The notes: generated from the letters alone by a model not told the origin. A DNA stretch of 64,000 bases from Glycocaulis sp050485565 (GCF_050485565.1 NZ_JBJHBQ010000006.1:124001-188000); one strand, 5' to 3'; positions 16,724 to 25,163 are shown, counted from the stretch's first letter. Numbers and translations: made by a program.

Positions 16724-18811
16724 ATGAAACACTTCCTTCTGGCAGGGTGCTGCATGGCCGTGCTGATGGCATGCGACACACAAGGAACAGCCAGTAGTGA
16801 CGGCGCAGACGATGCTGTCGTGGCTGAAACCACTGAAGCGCCTGGCGAGCCGCGTTTTGGCACGTTCGGCTTTGACACGGCCGGCATGAACGCTGACGTC
16901 GCGCCCGGTGATGATTTCTTCGCCTACGCCAACGGTGTCTGGGCCGAAACCACCGAAATCCCGTCCGACCGCGCGCGCTATGGCGTGTTTGACATGCTGG
17001 CTCTGGAAGTCGAGCAGCAGGTGCGCGACGTCGTTCTGGAAGCGGCTGAGTCCGGTGGCCCGGCCGGCTCCAACGCGCAGCTGATCGGCGATCTCTACGC
17101 CAGCTGGATGAACGCCGACGCCATCGAGGCGCGTGGCCTGGACCCGGCCCGGCCCTGGCTCGACACTATCGCAGCAGCGGAGAGCTTCGAGGACATTGCC
17201 GCTCTCATGGCGCAACGCGACTATCACGCGCCTTACTGGGTAGCGATCAGCCCCGATCCGGAAAATCCGGAAGTCTATGTGATGCGTACCGGCCAGTCGG
17301 GCCTGGGCCTGCCCAGCCGCGACTACTACCTGCTCGACACCGGACGCTTCCCTGAATACCGCGATGCCTACCGCGCCTATATCGCGCAGATTTTCCAGCT
17401 GGCCGGCATGCCGGACGGCGAAGCACGCGCGCAGCAGATCCTCGATCTTGAAACCGCGCTGGCTGAGGCGCACTGGACCCGCGAGGATTCGCGCGATGTC
17501 ACGCTGACCAATAACCGCATGAGCGTGGAGGACTTCTTCGCGCTGGCACCGGAGCTGAACCTGCAGGCGGCGCTGGAGACGCGTGGCCTGCCGGCCGAGG
17601 GCGAGATTGTCGTTGCCCAGCCAAGCGCGATTACCGATGCCGGGGCGCTTCTGGCGCAGGCCGATACAGAGCTTCTGCAAGCCTGGCTGAGCTTCCACTT
17701 CATCTCGGCGCGGGCATCCTGGCTGCCGTCCGCCTTCGATCAGGCGAACTTCGAGTTTTTCGGGCGCACGCTCAGCGGCACCGAGGAACAGCGCACGCGT
17801 GAACTGCGCGGTGTGCAGCTGGTCAATGGCGCGCTCGGCCATCCGGTCGGACAGGTCTATGTCGAGCGTCACTTCCCGCCGGAGGCCAGCCGCCAGATGG
17901 ATGAGCTGATCCAGAACCTGGTGGACGGCTTCCGGGGCCGCCTGGAACGTCTTGAGTGGATGGATGAGGAGACCCGCGAACAGGCTCTGACCAAGCTGTC
18001 CACCTTCGAGCCGCGCATCGGCTATCCGGAAATCTGGAATGAGTATGACGGGGTGGAAATCCGGTCCGAGGACCATTTCGGCAACCGCCAGCGCCTGTCC
18101 GATTTTGCCTGGGCAGAACAGCTTCGCCGCTTCCCCGATCCGGTCGACCGGCGCCTGTGGAGCTGGCCGCCGCAGATCGTCAACGCCAGCTATAATCCGC
18201 TGATGAACCAGATCACCTTCCCGGCGGGCATTTTGCAGGCACCCTTCTTTGACATGAATGCCGATCCGGCAATGAATTATGGAGCCATTGGCGCCGTCAT
18301 CGGCCACGAAATCGGCCACGGCTTTGACGATAATGGCCGCCGTTTCGACGCCGAGGGGCGCATTCGCGACTGGTGGACGCAAGAGACCAATGACCGCTTC
18401 GTGGAGCGCTCTGACCGCCTTGTGGAGCAGTATAACAGCTTCTGCCCCTTCCCCGATGAATGCGTGAACGGCCGCGTGGCGCTCGGCGAGAATATCGGCG
18501 ATCTGGGCGGCATGCAGATGGCCTATGAGGCCTATCGCAACTATGTCGCGGAGAACTATCCGGACGGCGAAGCGCCGGTGATTGACGGCTATACCGGCGA
18601 TCAGCGCTTCTTCCTGGCCTGGGCGCAGGTCTGGCGGACCCTGTTCCGCGACGATGCGCTGCGCGCCCAGCTGGCCACCGGCCCGCACTCTCCGGGCATG
18701 TACCGCGTCAATGGCGTCGTGCGTAATCTGGACGCCTGGTACGAGGCGTTTGGCGTAACCGAGGAGCACGAGCTCTACCTGCCGCCAGAAGAGCGCGTAC
18801 GCATCTGGTAG
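16724..18811 (+). CDS. M13 family zinc metallopeptidase lipoprotein (neprilysin/PepO-like)
   Basis: This 695-residue protein begins MKHFLLAGCCMAVLMACDTQG, a lipoprotein signal with lipobox LMAC. An acidic linker follows, then the M13 N-domain starting DVAPGDDFFAYANGVWAETTEIPSDR. The catalytic M13 domain has HExxH as HEIGH at residues 528-532 and the third zinc ligand Glu589 in GENIGDLGG, with the closing CxxW-type region replaced by a short end (PPEERVRIW). M13 enzymes cleave peptides on the amino side of hydrophobic residues, here probably in the periplasm or at the envelope. A ribosome site AAAGGGGAAACCGAG precedes the ATG. The gene stands alone and ends at a hairpin terminator. Confidence 0.94.
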   Translation: MKHFLLAGCCMAVLMACDTQGTASSDGADDAVVAETTEAPGEPRFGTFGFDTAGMNADVAPGDDFFAYANGVWAETTEIPSDRARYGVFDMLALEVEQQVRDVVLEAAESGGPAGSNAQLIGDLYASWMNADAIEARGLDPARPWLDTIAAAESFEDIAALMAQRDYHAPYWVAISPDPENPEVYVMRTGQSGLGLPSRDYYLLDTGRFPEYRDAYRAYIAQIFQLAGMPDGEARAQQILDLETALAEAHWTREDSRDVTLTNNRMSVEDFFALAPELNLQAALETRGLPAEGEIVVAQPSAITDAGALLAQADTELLQAWLSFHFISARASWLPSAFDQANFEFFGRTLSGTEEQRTRELRGVQLVNGALGHPVGQVYVERHFPPEASRQMDELIQNLVDGFRGRLERLEWMDEETREQALTKLSTFEPRIGYPEIWNEYDGVEIRSEDHFGNRQRLSDFAWAEQLRRFPDPVDRRLWSWPPQIVNASYNPLMNQITFPAGILQAPFFDMNADPAMNYGAIGAVIGHEIGHGFDDNGRRFDAEGRIRDWWTQETNDRFVERSDRLVEQYNSFCPFPDECVNGRVALGENIGDLGGMQMAYEAYRNYVAENYPDGEAPVIDGYTGDQRFFLAWAQVWRTLFRDDALRAQLATGPHSPGMYRVNGVVRNLDAWYEAFGVTEEHELYLPPEERVRIW

Positions 18812-18838
18812 TACGGGCAGACCCGCCCGATATGGCAA

Positions 18839-18867
18839 ACGCCCGGCCCGCTGCGGCCGGGTGTTTT
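18839..18867 (+). terminator. Intrinsic terminator after the M13 peptidase
   Basis: ACGCCCGGCC pairs with GGCCGGGTGT (one G-T wobble) around a CGCTGC loop and is followed by TTTT. Confidence 0.7.
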
Positions 18868-18957
18868 GCTATTGCCCGGCAGGAGGCGCGTTAGCCTTTT
18901 GTCCACCATCGGCAGGCAAAACGGAACGAGGGACCTGTTTTTCCGGGAATCAAAGCA

Positions 18958-19089
18958 ATGACGAGAGCGCTTGCATCTGCCCTGCTTGCCGGAGCGCTGC
19001 TGCTCGCCCTGACCGCGTGCAATACGATTCAGGGCGTTGGCCGCGACATCACCCGCGTCGGCGAGTTTCTTGACGACGTGACCCAGTAA
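18958..19089 (+). CDS. Entericidin-like small lipoprotein, copy 1
   Basis: This is a 43-residue protein: a hydrophobic signal MTRALASALLAGALLLALTAC ending in a lipobox LTAC, then the mature part CNTIQGVGRDITRVGEFLDDVTQ. The CNTxxGxGxDI pattern is that of entericidin A/B lipoproteins, small envelope-anchored peptides linked in E. coli to bacteriolysis and stress. It is the first of three paralogues in tandem, each with its own start region. Function in this organism is unknown. Confidence 0.82.
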   Translation: MTRALASALLAGALLLALTACNTIQGVGRDITRVGEFLDDVTQ

Positions 19090-19171
19090 AAGGGCGGGGC
19101 CAAATCCGGCCTCTGTGCGTATACTTCCAGCGTGCCTGGCCGCTCATGGCCTTCATTATGGAGATCACACG

Positions 19172-19300
19172 ATGAAACGGATGCTTATGGCAGCTGCCCT
19201 GTCCATGCTGACGCTGGGCCTTTCAGCCTGCAACACCATTCAAGGTGTCGGCCGTGACATAACCCGCACCGGCGAGGTGCTTGAGGACGTCACGAGCTGA
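19172..19300 (+). CDS. Entericidin-like small lipoprotein, copy 2
   Basis: This 42-residue protein has a signal MKRMLMAAALSMLTLGLSAC and mature part CNTIQGVGRDITRTGEVLEDVTS, nearly identical to the mature part of copy 1. The ATG at 19172 follows GGAGATCACACG, a good ribosome site. It lies 82 nt after copy 1 and 79 nt before copy 3. The three copies keep the lipid-anchored peptide nearly constant while their signal peptides differ more. Confidence 0.85.
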   Translation: MKRMLMAAALSMLTLGLSACNTIQGVGRDITRTGEVLEDVTS

Positions 19301-19379
19301 TCTGGGAGCCAAATCGCGCATCGGGCGTTACCGGTCTACACGCGGCATCACAAAGCCGGTTGTAGACAGGAGACATTCG

Positions 19380-19508
19380 ATGCGTGAGACCCTTCAGATT
19401 ATGAGCGTGGCCGTCATGGTTTTCGTCCTGGCTGCCTGCAACACGGTCCAGGGTGCAGGGCGGGACATCCAGCGGACCGGCGAAGCCATCGAAGACGCGG
19501 GCAACTAG
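19380..19508 (+). CDS. Entericidin-like small lipoprotein, copy 3
   Basis: This 42-residue protein has a signal MRETLQIMSVAVMVFVLAAC and mature part CNTVQGAGRDIQRTGEAIEDAGN. It is the most divergent of the three tandem copies. An AGGAGA ribosome site lies in GACAGGAGACATTCG just before the ATG. An intrinsic terminator follows. Confidence 0.85.
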   Translation: MRETLQIMSVAVMVFVLAACNTVQGAGRDIQRTGEAIEDAGN

Positions 19509-19540
19509 GCCAAAAAGCGTTTTCCATAACCCACGAAAGA

Positions 19541-19572
19541 GGGCGGCTCCAACGGGCGAGCCGCCCTTTTTT
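19541..19572 (+). terminator. Intrinsic terminator after the entericidin cluster
   Basis: A perfect 9-bp stem GGGCGGCTC/GAGCCGCCC with an 8-nt loop is followed directly by TTTTTT. It ends the transcript of the three small lipoprotein genes. Confidence 0.9.
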
Positions 19573-19589
19573 CTGGCCGGGTCCCGCGG

Positions 19590-19904
19590 CTAGTCCCGGC
19601 GCATAAGCGGGCGCACCGCAATCGTGAACGAGGTCGCAAACAGGGCAATGATCACCCGGGCGATAATCGTGAAGAACACCAGCGTAAACTGCGGTTCACT
19701 GGTCCACTGGCGCAGTGCCGCCCGGTAGGTCGGCGGCAGATCGGTACTGGTAATGAAGCGGTAGACGACGCCCGACGCGTCCTGAACCACCAGCAGCCAT
19801 GACGGCTGAAACAGCGCAAAACTGACCAGCAGGATCGGTGCCAGAATCGCCGACAGGGCCAGCGTCATGGATGCGGAAAACGGGCGCAGAAGCAGGCGGT
19901 TCAT
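19590..19904 (-). CDS. Small membrane protein of unknown function
   Basis: This 104-residue protein has a hydrophobic segment at about residues 10-40 and another at about 75-95, separated by a polar loop (DASGVVYRFITSTDLPPTYRAALRQWTSEPQF) that would face the periplasm. It ends RPLMRRD. The ATG at 19904 follows GGGAG at good spacing; an in-frame start 28 codons upstream is less likely. No family is recognised. It is convergent with the entericidin cluster and separated from it by that cluster's terminator. Confidence 0.65.
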   Translation of the reverse strand: MNRLLLRPFSASMTLALSAILAPILLVSFALFQPSWLLVVQDASGVVYRFITSTDLPPTYRAALRQWTSEPQFTLVFFTIIARVIIALFATSFTIAVRPLMRRD

Positions 19905-19994
19905 GTCAGATAACTCCCTCAGACTGTCCGGGCTGGCGGCAATCATCCCCTCATGCCGCTCATCCGTCCCTTGCCCGCAGCTTAACAAACATGA

Positions 19995-20028
19995 AAGGAC
20001 CCGTCGCCTGTAAAGACGACGGGTCCTT
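19995..20028 (-). terminator. Hairpin between two minus-strand genes, probable terminator
   Basis: A perfect 12-bp stem AAGGACCCGTCG/CGACGGGTCCTT has a 10-nt loop. On the minus strand it lies 24 nt after the stop of the gene at 20053-20373 and is followed by TTTC, a short U-run. Confidence 0.6.
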
Positions 20029-20052
20029 CAATACGCAACTGACCGCCTGAAC

Positions 20053-20373
20053 CTACTCGGTACGGGTAATAACCATTTCCGAACCGTCGGCGCTCCATTC
20101 GTCTGTCGTCACACTCTCACCAACCTCGCCTGGCTCGAACGGATTGCAGACCGGCTCAGCGTCCGTGGTAATGCAAAGTGTGCCGTCCTCGAAGGTCCAG
20201 CTGCCTTCCTGACCCAGCGTGTTGGTCATCGATCCATCGGCGTGAAATGTCGTCGAGTAGGTGACATCCGCTGATGGGATGCTGATCTCGTAGACATGGC
20301 CATCCGGCCCGTCAGCGAATGACAATCCGGCAAGGCCCAATGCGGCCACAACACCTGCTGCAAACGTTTTCAT
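20053..20373 (-). CDS. Small secreted/periplasmic protein of unknown function
   Basis: This 106-residue protein has a signal peptide MKTFAAGVVAALGLAGLSFA followed by DGPDGHVYEISIPSADVTYSTTFHADGSMTNTLGQEGSWTFEDGTLCITT and two cysteines that could form a disulfide. The mature part looks like a short beta-strand protein. The ATG at 20373 follows GGGGAGGAAAGC, a strong ribosome site. The pattern 'YEISIPSADVTYSTTFHADGSMTNTLGQEGSWTFEDGTLCI' resembles small alphaproteobacterial proteins that lack a described function. Confidence 0.7.
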   Translation of the reverse strand: MKTFAAGVVAALGLAGLSFADGPDGHVYEISIPSADVTYSTTFHADGSMTNTLGQEGSWTFEDGTLCITTDAEPVCNPFEPGEVGESVTTDEWSADGSEMVITRTE

Positions 20374-20578
20374 GCTTTCCTCCCCGACTGGTTTCTTTTT
20401 TACCGTTCCACCTGGACGGCGTGCGCTTATGGTTAACACACTGACCGGCGAGTCAACCGGAAACAGGAAATTGCGGTACGGCGGACTGGTGTGAGTATGC
20501 AACGCACGCTATAGACGGCTTGAAACAGTCCAGCTTGCCCGGTGGCGGGCTGCAGAGCAGACAATTGGAGCAGACCTC

Positions 20579-20659
20579 ATGGCCGCACTTATCGCCCTTG
20601 GCCTTTGCTTTGGCCTTTTCGCGCTTTTCAACCTGATCGAGTTCAAGCGCCTCGATTAG
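20579..20659 (+). CDS. Candidate 26-residue membrane peptide upstream of the antiporter
   Basis: An ATG at 20579, preceded by TTGGAGCAGACCTC (a good ribosome site), opens a 26-codon frame. It encodes one hydrophobic helix, about residues 3-20, and a charged end FKRLD. The stop is 34 nt before the antiporter start on the same strand. Hydrophobic helix plus basic/acidic tail is the form of small regulatory membrane peptides. It is too short to be sure from one genome; the ribosome site and position are the main support. Confidence 0.45.
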   Translation: MAALIALGLCFGLFALFNLIEFKRLD

Positions 20660-20693
20660 GGCCTGAAGGACAGCCCCCGGCTCCGGAGCGATC

Positions 20694-21701
20694 ATGTCCG
20701 CCACGCTTCTTGATGTGCTGCTACTGATTGTCGGCATCATCATCATTCTGTTCGGTGGCGACTATCTGGTGCGCGGCGCGACCGCCGTGGCCAAGCGTAC
20801 CGGTGTGCCATCGCTGCTGATCGGCCTGACAATTGTCGCCTTTGGCACCAGCGCGCCGGAAATGGTGGTCAGCGTATTTGCCGCGATTGCCGGTTCGCCG
20901 GGCCTTGCCGTGGGCAATATTGTCGGTTCCAACATCGCCAATATCTTCCTTGTGCTGGGCCTGCCTGCGCTGATCGCGGTGATGGGCACCACTGCCAAGG
21001 GCGTGCGCACCAATGCACTGATCGCGCTGGCCGCCTCCCTGCTCTTCATCGCCCTGTGCTGGGACTGGGAGGCAAATGCGCCGGGCGCGCTGAGCCTTCT
21101 GGAAGGCGCGGTGCTGACCGGCCTGATAATCGCCTATATCGTCTATCTCGGCTTCGTGGCCATGGGTTCACGTGACGATCCCATGGTGGCCGAGCTGACC
21201 GGCGTGGACTCCATGGAGGGCCTGCCCAAATCCGCGCTCGGCATCGGCTTCAGCCTGATCGTCGGCCTTGTTGCCCTACCCATCGGGGCCAATCTGATCG
21301 TGGAAGGCGGCGCGAGCCTCGCCGTCACGCTGGGCGTCTCTGAAGCCGTCATCGGACTGACGCTTCTGGCCATCGGCACATCGCTGCCCGAACTGGCCAC
21401 ATCGGCCGTTGCCGCCATACGCCGTCAGGCCGACATGGCGATCGGCAATGTCATCGGCTCCAACATCTTCAACATCTTCGCCGTGGGCGGCATTACCGGC
21501 CTGGCCGCAGGCGGATTTGCCGGCGGCGTATCCATTGATCCCGGCTTCTTCCAGCTGGATTTGTGGGTGTTCCTCGCCAGCGCGGTCTTCGTGACGGTGC
21601 TGGTGTTTTCGCGCAGGCCCATGGGCCGCACGACCGGCGCAACCCTGCTGCTCATCTATGCGGCCTATATCGCTGCCCTGCTGTATTTCACGCTCGGCTA
21701 G
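20694..21701 (+). CDS. Calcium/sodium antiporter, CaCA family (YrbG-like)
   Basis: This 335-residue membrane protein has about ten helices in two inverted halves. Each half carries an alpha-repeat with the ion-binding residues: LTIVAFGTSAPEMVVSVFAAIAGSPGLAVGNIVGSNIANIFLVLG and LTLLAIGTSLPELATSAVAAIRRQADMAIGNVIGSNIFNIFAVGG. Proteins of this type exchange Ca2+, Na+, K+ or H+ across the inner membrane. The ATG at 20694 follows CCGGAG. It may be co-transcribed with the 26-codon frame ahead of it. Confidence 0.93.
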   Translation: MSATLLDVLLLIVGIIIILFGGDYLVRGATAVAKRTGVPSLLIGLTIVAFGTSAPEMVVSVFAAIAGSPGLAVGNIVGSNIANIFLVLGLPALIAVMGTTAKGVRTNALIALAASLLFIALCWDWEANAPGALSLLEGAVLTGLIIAYIVYLGFVAMGSRDDPMVAELTGVDSMEGLPKSALGIGFSLIVGLVALPIGANLIVEGGASLAVTLGVSEAVIGLTLLAIGTSLPELATSAVAAIRRQADMAIGNVIGSNIFNIFAVGGITGLAAGGFAGGVSIDPGFFQLDLWVFLASAVFVTVLVFSRRPMGRTTGATLLLIYAAYIAALLYFTLG

Positions 21702-21706
21702 CGGCC

Positions 21707-21913
21707 TTAACGGTCCGGGCCGATCCGGTAGTGCTGGCCTATCACCATGAGCGTGCCGAGCGCGCCAGCGATCAGTAGCCCGATCCCGGTCCACAGCTCC
21801 CAGCCCATCAGTATCACGGCCACAAGACCCACAATTCCCAGATCGAGCGGCAGCGTCCAGATCAGGATGCGGCGAAAGAGCTCGCGTTCAGAGGTGTTTT
21901 TCCCGTCCGCCAT
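21707..21913 (-). CDS. Small two-helix membrane protein
   Basis: This 68-residue protein has a polar N-terminus (MADGKNTSERELFRR), two hydrophobic segments at about residues 16-38 and 41-58, and a short basic end. It starts 6 nt after the crotonase stop on the same strand, so it is likely the last gene of that transcript. It is convergent with the antiporter, with 5 nt between stops. No family is recognised. Confidence 0.65.
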   Translation of the reverse strand: MADGKNTSERELFRRILIWTLPLDLGIVGLVAVILMGWELWTGIGLLIAGALGTLMVIGQHYRIGPDR

Positions 21914-21919
21914 GACAGC

Positions 21920-22792
21920 TCAATACTCCGGTTCAGAGCCGTAGGGCCAGCCCGGCGGCAGATCTGCGGGCATCTGGCCGGGGAAGGCGGGGGAACGCTT
22001 CTCCAGAAAGCTCATCACGCCCTCACGTGCGTCCTCACTCATGCCCCGGCGCAATATCGCCCGGCTTTCCAACCGGTGCGCGTCCATGGGATGGGATGCG
22101 CCCAGCATCTGCCACGCCAGATAGCGGTTCATCGATACCGATACCGGGGCCGTGGTCTCAACAATCAGGCGCGCGCGCTCATAGGCGCGCTCCAGCACCT
22201 TGTCTGCTGGCACCAGCTCGCTGACGAGACCCTTCTCCAGCGCTTCTTCGCTCATGAAGGTGCGCCCCGTCAGCCCCCAGTCAAGCGCCGTCTCGATGCC
22301 CACCACGCGCGGCAGGAACCAGCTGGCGCAGCCATCCCAGGCAATACCGCGCTTGGTGAAGGGATAGGCCATCTTGGCGCCTTGAGCGGCGATGCGGATA
22401 TCCATGGGCAGGATCATCGTCGCGCCAATACCGACCGCCGCGCCATTAATGGCCCCGATCACCGGCTTGGCAGAATTGAAGATGCGCAAATTCAGCATGC
22501 CGCCGGAATCGCGCCATTTGGGATCGGTCTCGTCGAACGCGCCGCTGGTGGCGGCCTGGGCGACAGCGTTGAACGTCTCCGCGCCGGTAGAGAGATCCGC
22601 GCCTGCGCAGAACGCTTTGCCTGCGCCCGTCACGATCACACAGCGCACATCCGGGTCAGCATCGCTCACATCAAACGCGGCAATAAGCTCGCGGCCCATC
22701 TCGTGGGTGAAGGCGTTCATCGCCTCCGGCCGGTTCAGCGTGATAAGCGCGATATGGTCCGCGACGGCGTAGGTGATGGTGGAATAGCTCAT
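21920..22792 (-). CDS. Enoyl-CoA hydratase/isomerase (crotonase) family protein
   Basis: This 290-residue crotonase-fold enzyme has the CoA-binding AFCAGADLSTG and the oxyanion-hole region AVIGAINGAAVGIGATMILPMDIRIAAQGAKMAYPFTKRGI. Both fit enoyl-CoA hydratase or isomerase activity on acyl-CoA in the cytoplasm. The exact reaction cannot be read from the sequence. It overlaps the upstream DUF3224 gene by 4 nt (ATGA), so the two are translationally coupled. Confidence 0.88.
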   Translation of the reverse strand: MSYSTITYAVADHIALITLNRPEAMNAFTHEMGRELIAAFDVSDADPDVRCVIVTGAGKAFCAGADLSTGAETFNAVAQAATSGAFDETDPKWRDSGGMLNLRIFNSAKPVIGAINGAAVGIGATMILPMDIRIAAQGAKMAYPFTKRGIAWDGCASWFLPRVVGIETALDWGLTGRTFMSEEALEKGLVSELVPADKVLERAYERARLIVETTAPVSVSMNRYLAWQMLGASHPMDAHRLESRAILRRGMSEDAREGVMSFLEKRSPAFPGQMPADLPPGWPYGSEPEY

Positions 22793-23268
22793 GGATGCTC
22801 CCCGGACGGCAGTGTGTACTCCAGCGTGTAATTATGTGCGCCCTCAACGATATCGAGCAGAAACTCGCCTGCAATGCCGGTGAGCCCACCTGCGCCTGAA
22901 CCCGGCACGATGGTGATGGAGAGCGATTGCGCGCCCCCATCCATCACCCCGCGATGGACCAGCGAGAATGCCCCTTCCCGCCCCTCAAGGCGCCCTTCCA
23001 GACGCTCGATGAGCACATAGGCACCTGACCCGGCTTGCGCATCGAAAAGGCCCAGCATCTCGCCTGAGGCGCCGCCTTCAAACCCGCCGGTGAACGTTTT
23101 GGTGATCGCATAGCGCGTGTGGTGGCCGGGCTCTGCCTCGCCTTGCGGCTCCAGCTGAACGGTGAAACTGCCGGTAGCGGTGTGGGTGGTCATGGCTGCG
23201 TCCTCTGCCTGCGCGGCAGGAAAGAGGAGGCAAAGCGTTGCCGCCAGACCTGTCAGCTTCCAGATCAT
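22789..23268 (-). CDS. Secreted DUF3224 family protein
   Basis: This 159-residue protein has a signal peptide MIWKLTGLAATLCLLFPAAQAE followed by a DUF3224-type domain: TATGSFTVQLEPQGE..., ITKTFTGGFEGGASGEML, YVLIERLEGRLEGREGAFSLVHRG and SITIVPGSGAGGLTGIAGEFLLDI. DUF3224 proteins adopt an allene-oxide-cyclase-like barrel and have no assigned reaction. Most family members lack a signal peptide; this one appears exported. It is the first gene of a small operon with the crotonase. Confidence 0.82.
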   Translation of the reverse strand: MIWKLTGLAATLCLLFPAAQAEDAAMTTHTATGSFTVQLEPQGEAEPGHHTRYAITKTFTGGFEGGASGEMLGLFDAQAGSGAYVLIERLEGRLEGREGAFSLVHRGVMDGGAQSLSITIVPGSGAGGLTGIAGEFLLDIVEGAHNYTLEYTLPSGEHP

Positions 23269-23340
23269 CCTTCCCTCCCGCCTGTTTTTCTTGCGGCAAG
23301 GATGGGCGGCGCGATGAAATGTGTAAAGCGGCGGAGCAAT

Positions 23341-24438
23341 CTAGACGTTGAACTTGAACAGCAGCACATCGCCGTCCTGCACAACGTACTCCTTGCCTTC
23401 CTGGCGCAGCTTGCCGGCCTCGCGCGCACCCGCCTCGCCACCCAGCGCCACATAATCGTCAAAGGCGATGGTTTCAGCCCGGATGAAGCCCTTTTCAAAA
23501 TCGCCATGGATCACGCCCGCCGCACGCGGAGCCTTCCAGCCCTTGCGGATCGTCCAGGCGCGCGCCTCTTTCGGCCCGGCGGTGAAATAGGTCTGCAGGT
23601 CCAGCAGGCGGTAGCCGGCATGGATCAGACGGTTGAGGCCCGGCTCGGCAAGCCCCAGCGATTCCAGATATTCGGCGCGCTCATCCGCGTCCAGCAGGGC
23701 CAGCTCGGCCTCGATCTTGGCAGAAATGGTCACGCAGACCGCGCCTTCTTCGCCCGCACGCTTTTCCACCGCCCGGCTCATTTCATTGCCGGTCGCGGCG
23801 CTCTCCTCGTCCACATTGGCGATGAAAAGCACCGGCTTGGAGGTGAGCAGCTGGAGCATGCGCCATTCGCGGCGCTGGTCGTCTGGCACCTCGGCAAAGC
23901 GGGCGGGCTGGCCTTCGCGCAGCTTGTCCAGAGCAATGTCGATCAACGACACTTGCGCCTTGGCGTCCTTGTCGCCGGACTTGGCCTTCTTCTCCACATT
24001 GGCGCGGCGCTTTTCCAGGCTCTCCATGTCGGCGAGCATCAGCTCGGTCTCGACCGTCTCGAAATCGGCCAGCGGATCGACCTTGCCAGCCACGTGGGTC
24101 ACATCGTCATCGACAAAGCAGCGCAGCACGTAAACGACGGCGTCCACCTCGCGGATATTGGCCAGAAACTGGTTGCCAAGCCCCTCGCCCTGGCTGGCCC
24201 CCTTCACGAGGCCGGCAATATCCACAAAGCTCATCCGGGCGGGAATGATATTGGCCGAGCCAGCAATGGCCGCGAGCTTTTCAAGGCGCGGCTCAGGCAC
24301 CGCCACATCGCCGACATTCGGCTCGATCGTGCAGAACGGATAATTGGCCGCCTGCGCCGCCGCCGTCTGGGTGAGCGCGTTGAAAAGCGTCGATTTGCCC
24401 ACGTTCGGCAGGCCGACAATACCGCATTTGAAGCCCAT
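23341..24438 (-). CDS. ychF: Redox-regulated ATPase YchF (Obg-related)
   Basis: This 365-residue P-loop protein has the G1 motif GLPNVGKST at about residues 9-17, the G3 region FVDIAGLVKGASQGEGLGNQFLANIREVDA, and in place of the G4 NKxD the YchF-type IANVDEES, which favours ATP over GTP. A coiled-coil insert and a C-terminal TGS domain (YFTAGPKEARAWTIRKGWKAPRAAGVIHGDFEKGFIRAE) follow. YchF/OLA1 proteins bind ribosomes and affect stress responses. It is a single gene. Confidence 0.96.
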   Translation of the reverse strand: MGFKCGIVGLPNVGKSTLFNALTQTAAAQAANYPFCTIEPNVGDVAVPEPRLEKLAAIAGSANIIPARMSFVDIAGLVKGASQGEGLGNQFLANIREVDAVVYVLRCFVDDDVTHVAGKVDPLADFETVETELMLADMESLEKRRANVEKKAKSGDKDAKAQVSLIDIALDKLREGQPARFAEVPDDQRREWRMLQLLTSKPVLFIANVDEESAATGNEMSRAVEKRAGEEGAVCVTISAKIEAELALLDADERAEYLESLGLAEPGLNRLIHAGYRLLDLQTYFTAGPKEARAWTIRKGWKAPRAAGVIHGDFEKGFIRAETIAFDDYVALGGEAGAREAGKLRQEGKEYVVQDGDVLLFKFNV

Positions 24439-24523
24439 GGATGGCCCCTGTCTTTTAGAAGGATTTACGAAGCTGGCGTGGGGTTAGACGCGTGGGGGTC
24501 CAGCGTCAATGGAGCGGATGTTG

Positions 24524-24913
24524 TCAGGCGCGGATCACGTCTGTATGCGCGAAATCCCCGCCCTTGAACAATAGAGGTTCGCCGGTGCTTGTCGCCAACG
24601 CATAGGCAAAGCAGTCACCCAGATTGAGCTGGGCAGGATGACCTGACCCTTTTCCGTAAAGCCGGTAGGCCCGCCGCGCAATCGCCCCCTGTTCGGCATC
24701 AATCGGGATCAGCGCAAGCCCCAGCTCGTCCACGAGGCTGTCGAACGCCGCCACACTGTCGGGTACGCCCTGCCGCTCCACGCGGATCGTCACTTCCATC
24801 CAGTTGATGACGGACATTTTTGGCCTGGGATCAGCGATGATCTGGTCGAGGAAGTCCGGTCCCTCAGCCTCGCGCAGGACAATGGCGAGGACGGCAGAGG
24901 CGTCCACGATCAT
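24524..24913 (-). CDS. vapC: Type II toxin VapC, PIN-domain ribonuclease
   Basis: This 129-residue PIN-domain protein has the four acidic residues expected for Mg2+-dependent RNA cleavage: Asp4 in MIVDAS, the Glu of INWMEVTIR, the Asp of LNLGDCFAYALA and the Asp of FKGGDFAHTDV. VapC toxins cleave tRNA or rRNA and stop translation. Its start overlaps the vapB stop by 4 nt (ATGA), so the toxin is made by coupling to its antitoxin. All key residues are present, so it should be active. Confidence 0.93.
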   Translation of the reverse strand: MIVDASAVLAIVLREAEGPDFLDQIIADPRPKMSVINWMEVTIRVERQGVPDSVAAFDSLVDELGLALIPIDAEQGAIARRAYRLYGKGSGHPAQLNLGDCFAYALATSTGEPLLFKGGDFAHTDVIRA

Positions 24914-25161
24914 TTCGGCAGGCCGATCTCGTCATAGTAGAGGTCACCATGATCAGCGGAGTGACCACTGCCCTCCATCCCGGCCGCCACACGTTCTACC
25001 AGCGCCCTGATGCGGTCCTGACGGGCTGCCTCGCCGCGTTCGGCGCGGGCAATTTCAGCCTCCAGCGCGGCACGCACGGCATCCGTGATCGTCTGGCCCT
25101 TAAGCTCGGCGAGCTTGCGGGCCAGCGCATCGGTTTTCGGATCCTTGATGCTCAGCGTCAT
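24910..25161 (-). CDS. vapB: Type II antitoxin VapB-like
   Basis: This 83-residue protein begins MTLSIKDPKTDALARKLAELKGQTITDAVRAALEAEI, a ribbon-helix-helix-like start seen in Rv0623-type VapB antitoxins. A basic helical part and a C-terminal toxin-wrapping region ending YYDEIGLPK follow. VapB neutralises VapC and represses the operon. A perfect inverted repeat lies over its start and promoter, consistent with autoregulation. Confidence 0.88.
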   Translation of the reverse strand: MTLSIKDPKTDALARKLAELKGQTITDAVRAALEAEIARAERGEAARQDRIRALVERVAAGMEGSGHSADHGDLYYDEIGLPK

Positions 25162-25163
25162 GG

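Noticed and set aside
16469..18838. A 789-codon minus-strand open frame
   Set aside because: It lies opposite the M13 peptidase, which has all catalytic motifs; the minus frame shows no recognisable domain and is a product of high GC content.
23119..24567. A 482-codon plus-strand open frame
   Set aside because: It is antisense to ychF and part of the DUF3224 gene; both have clear family motifs.
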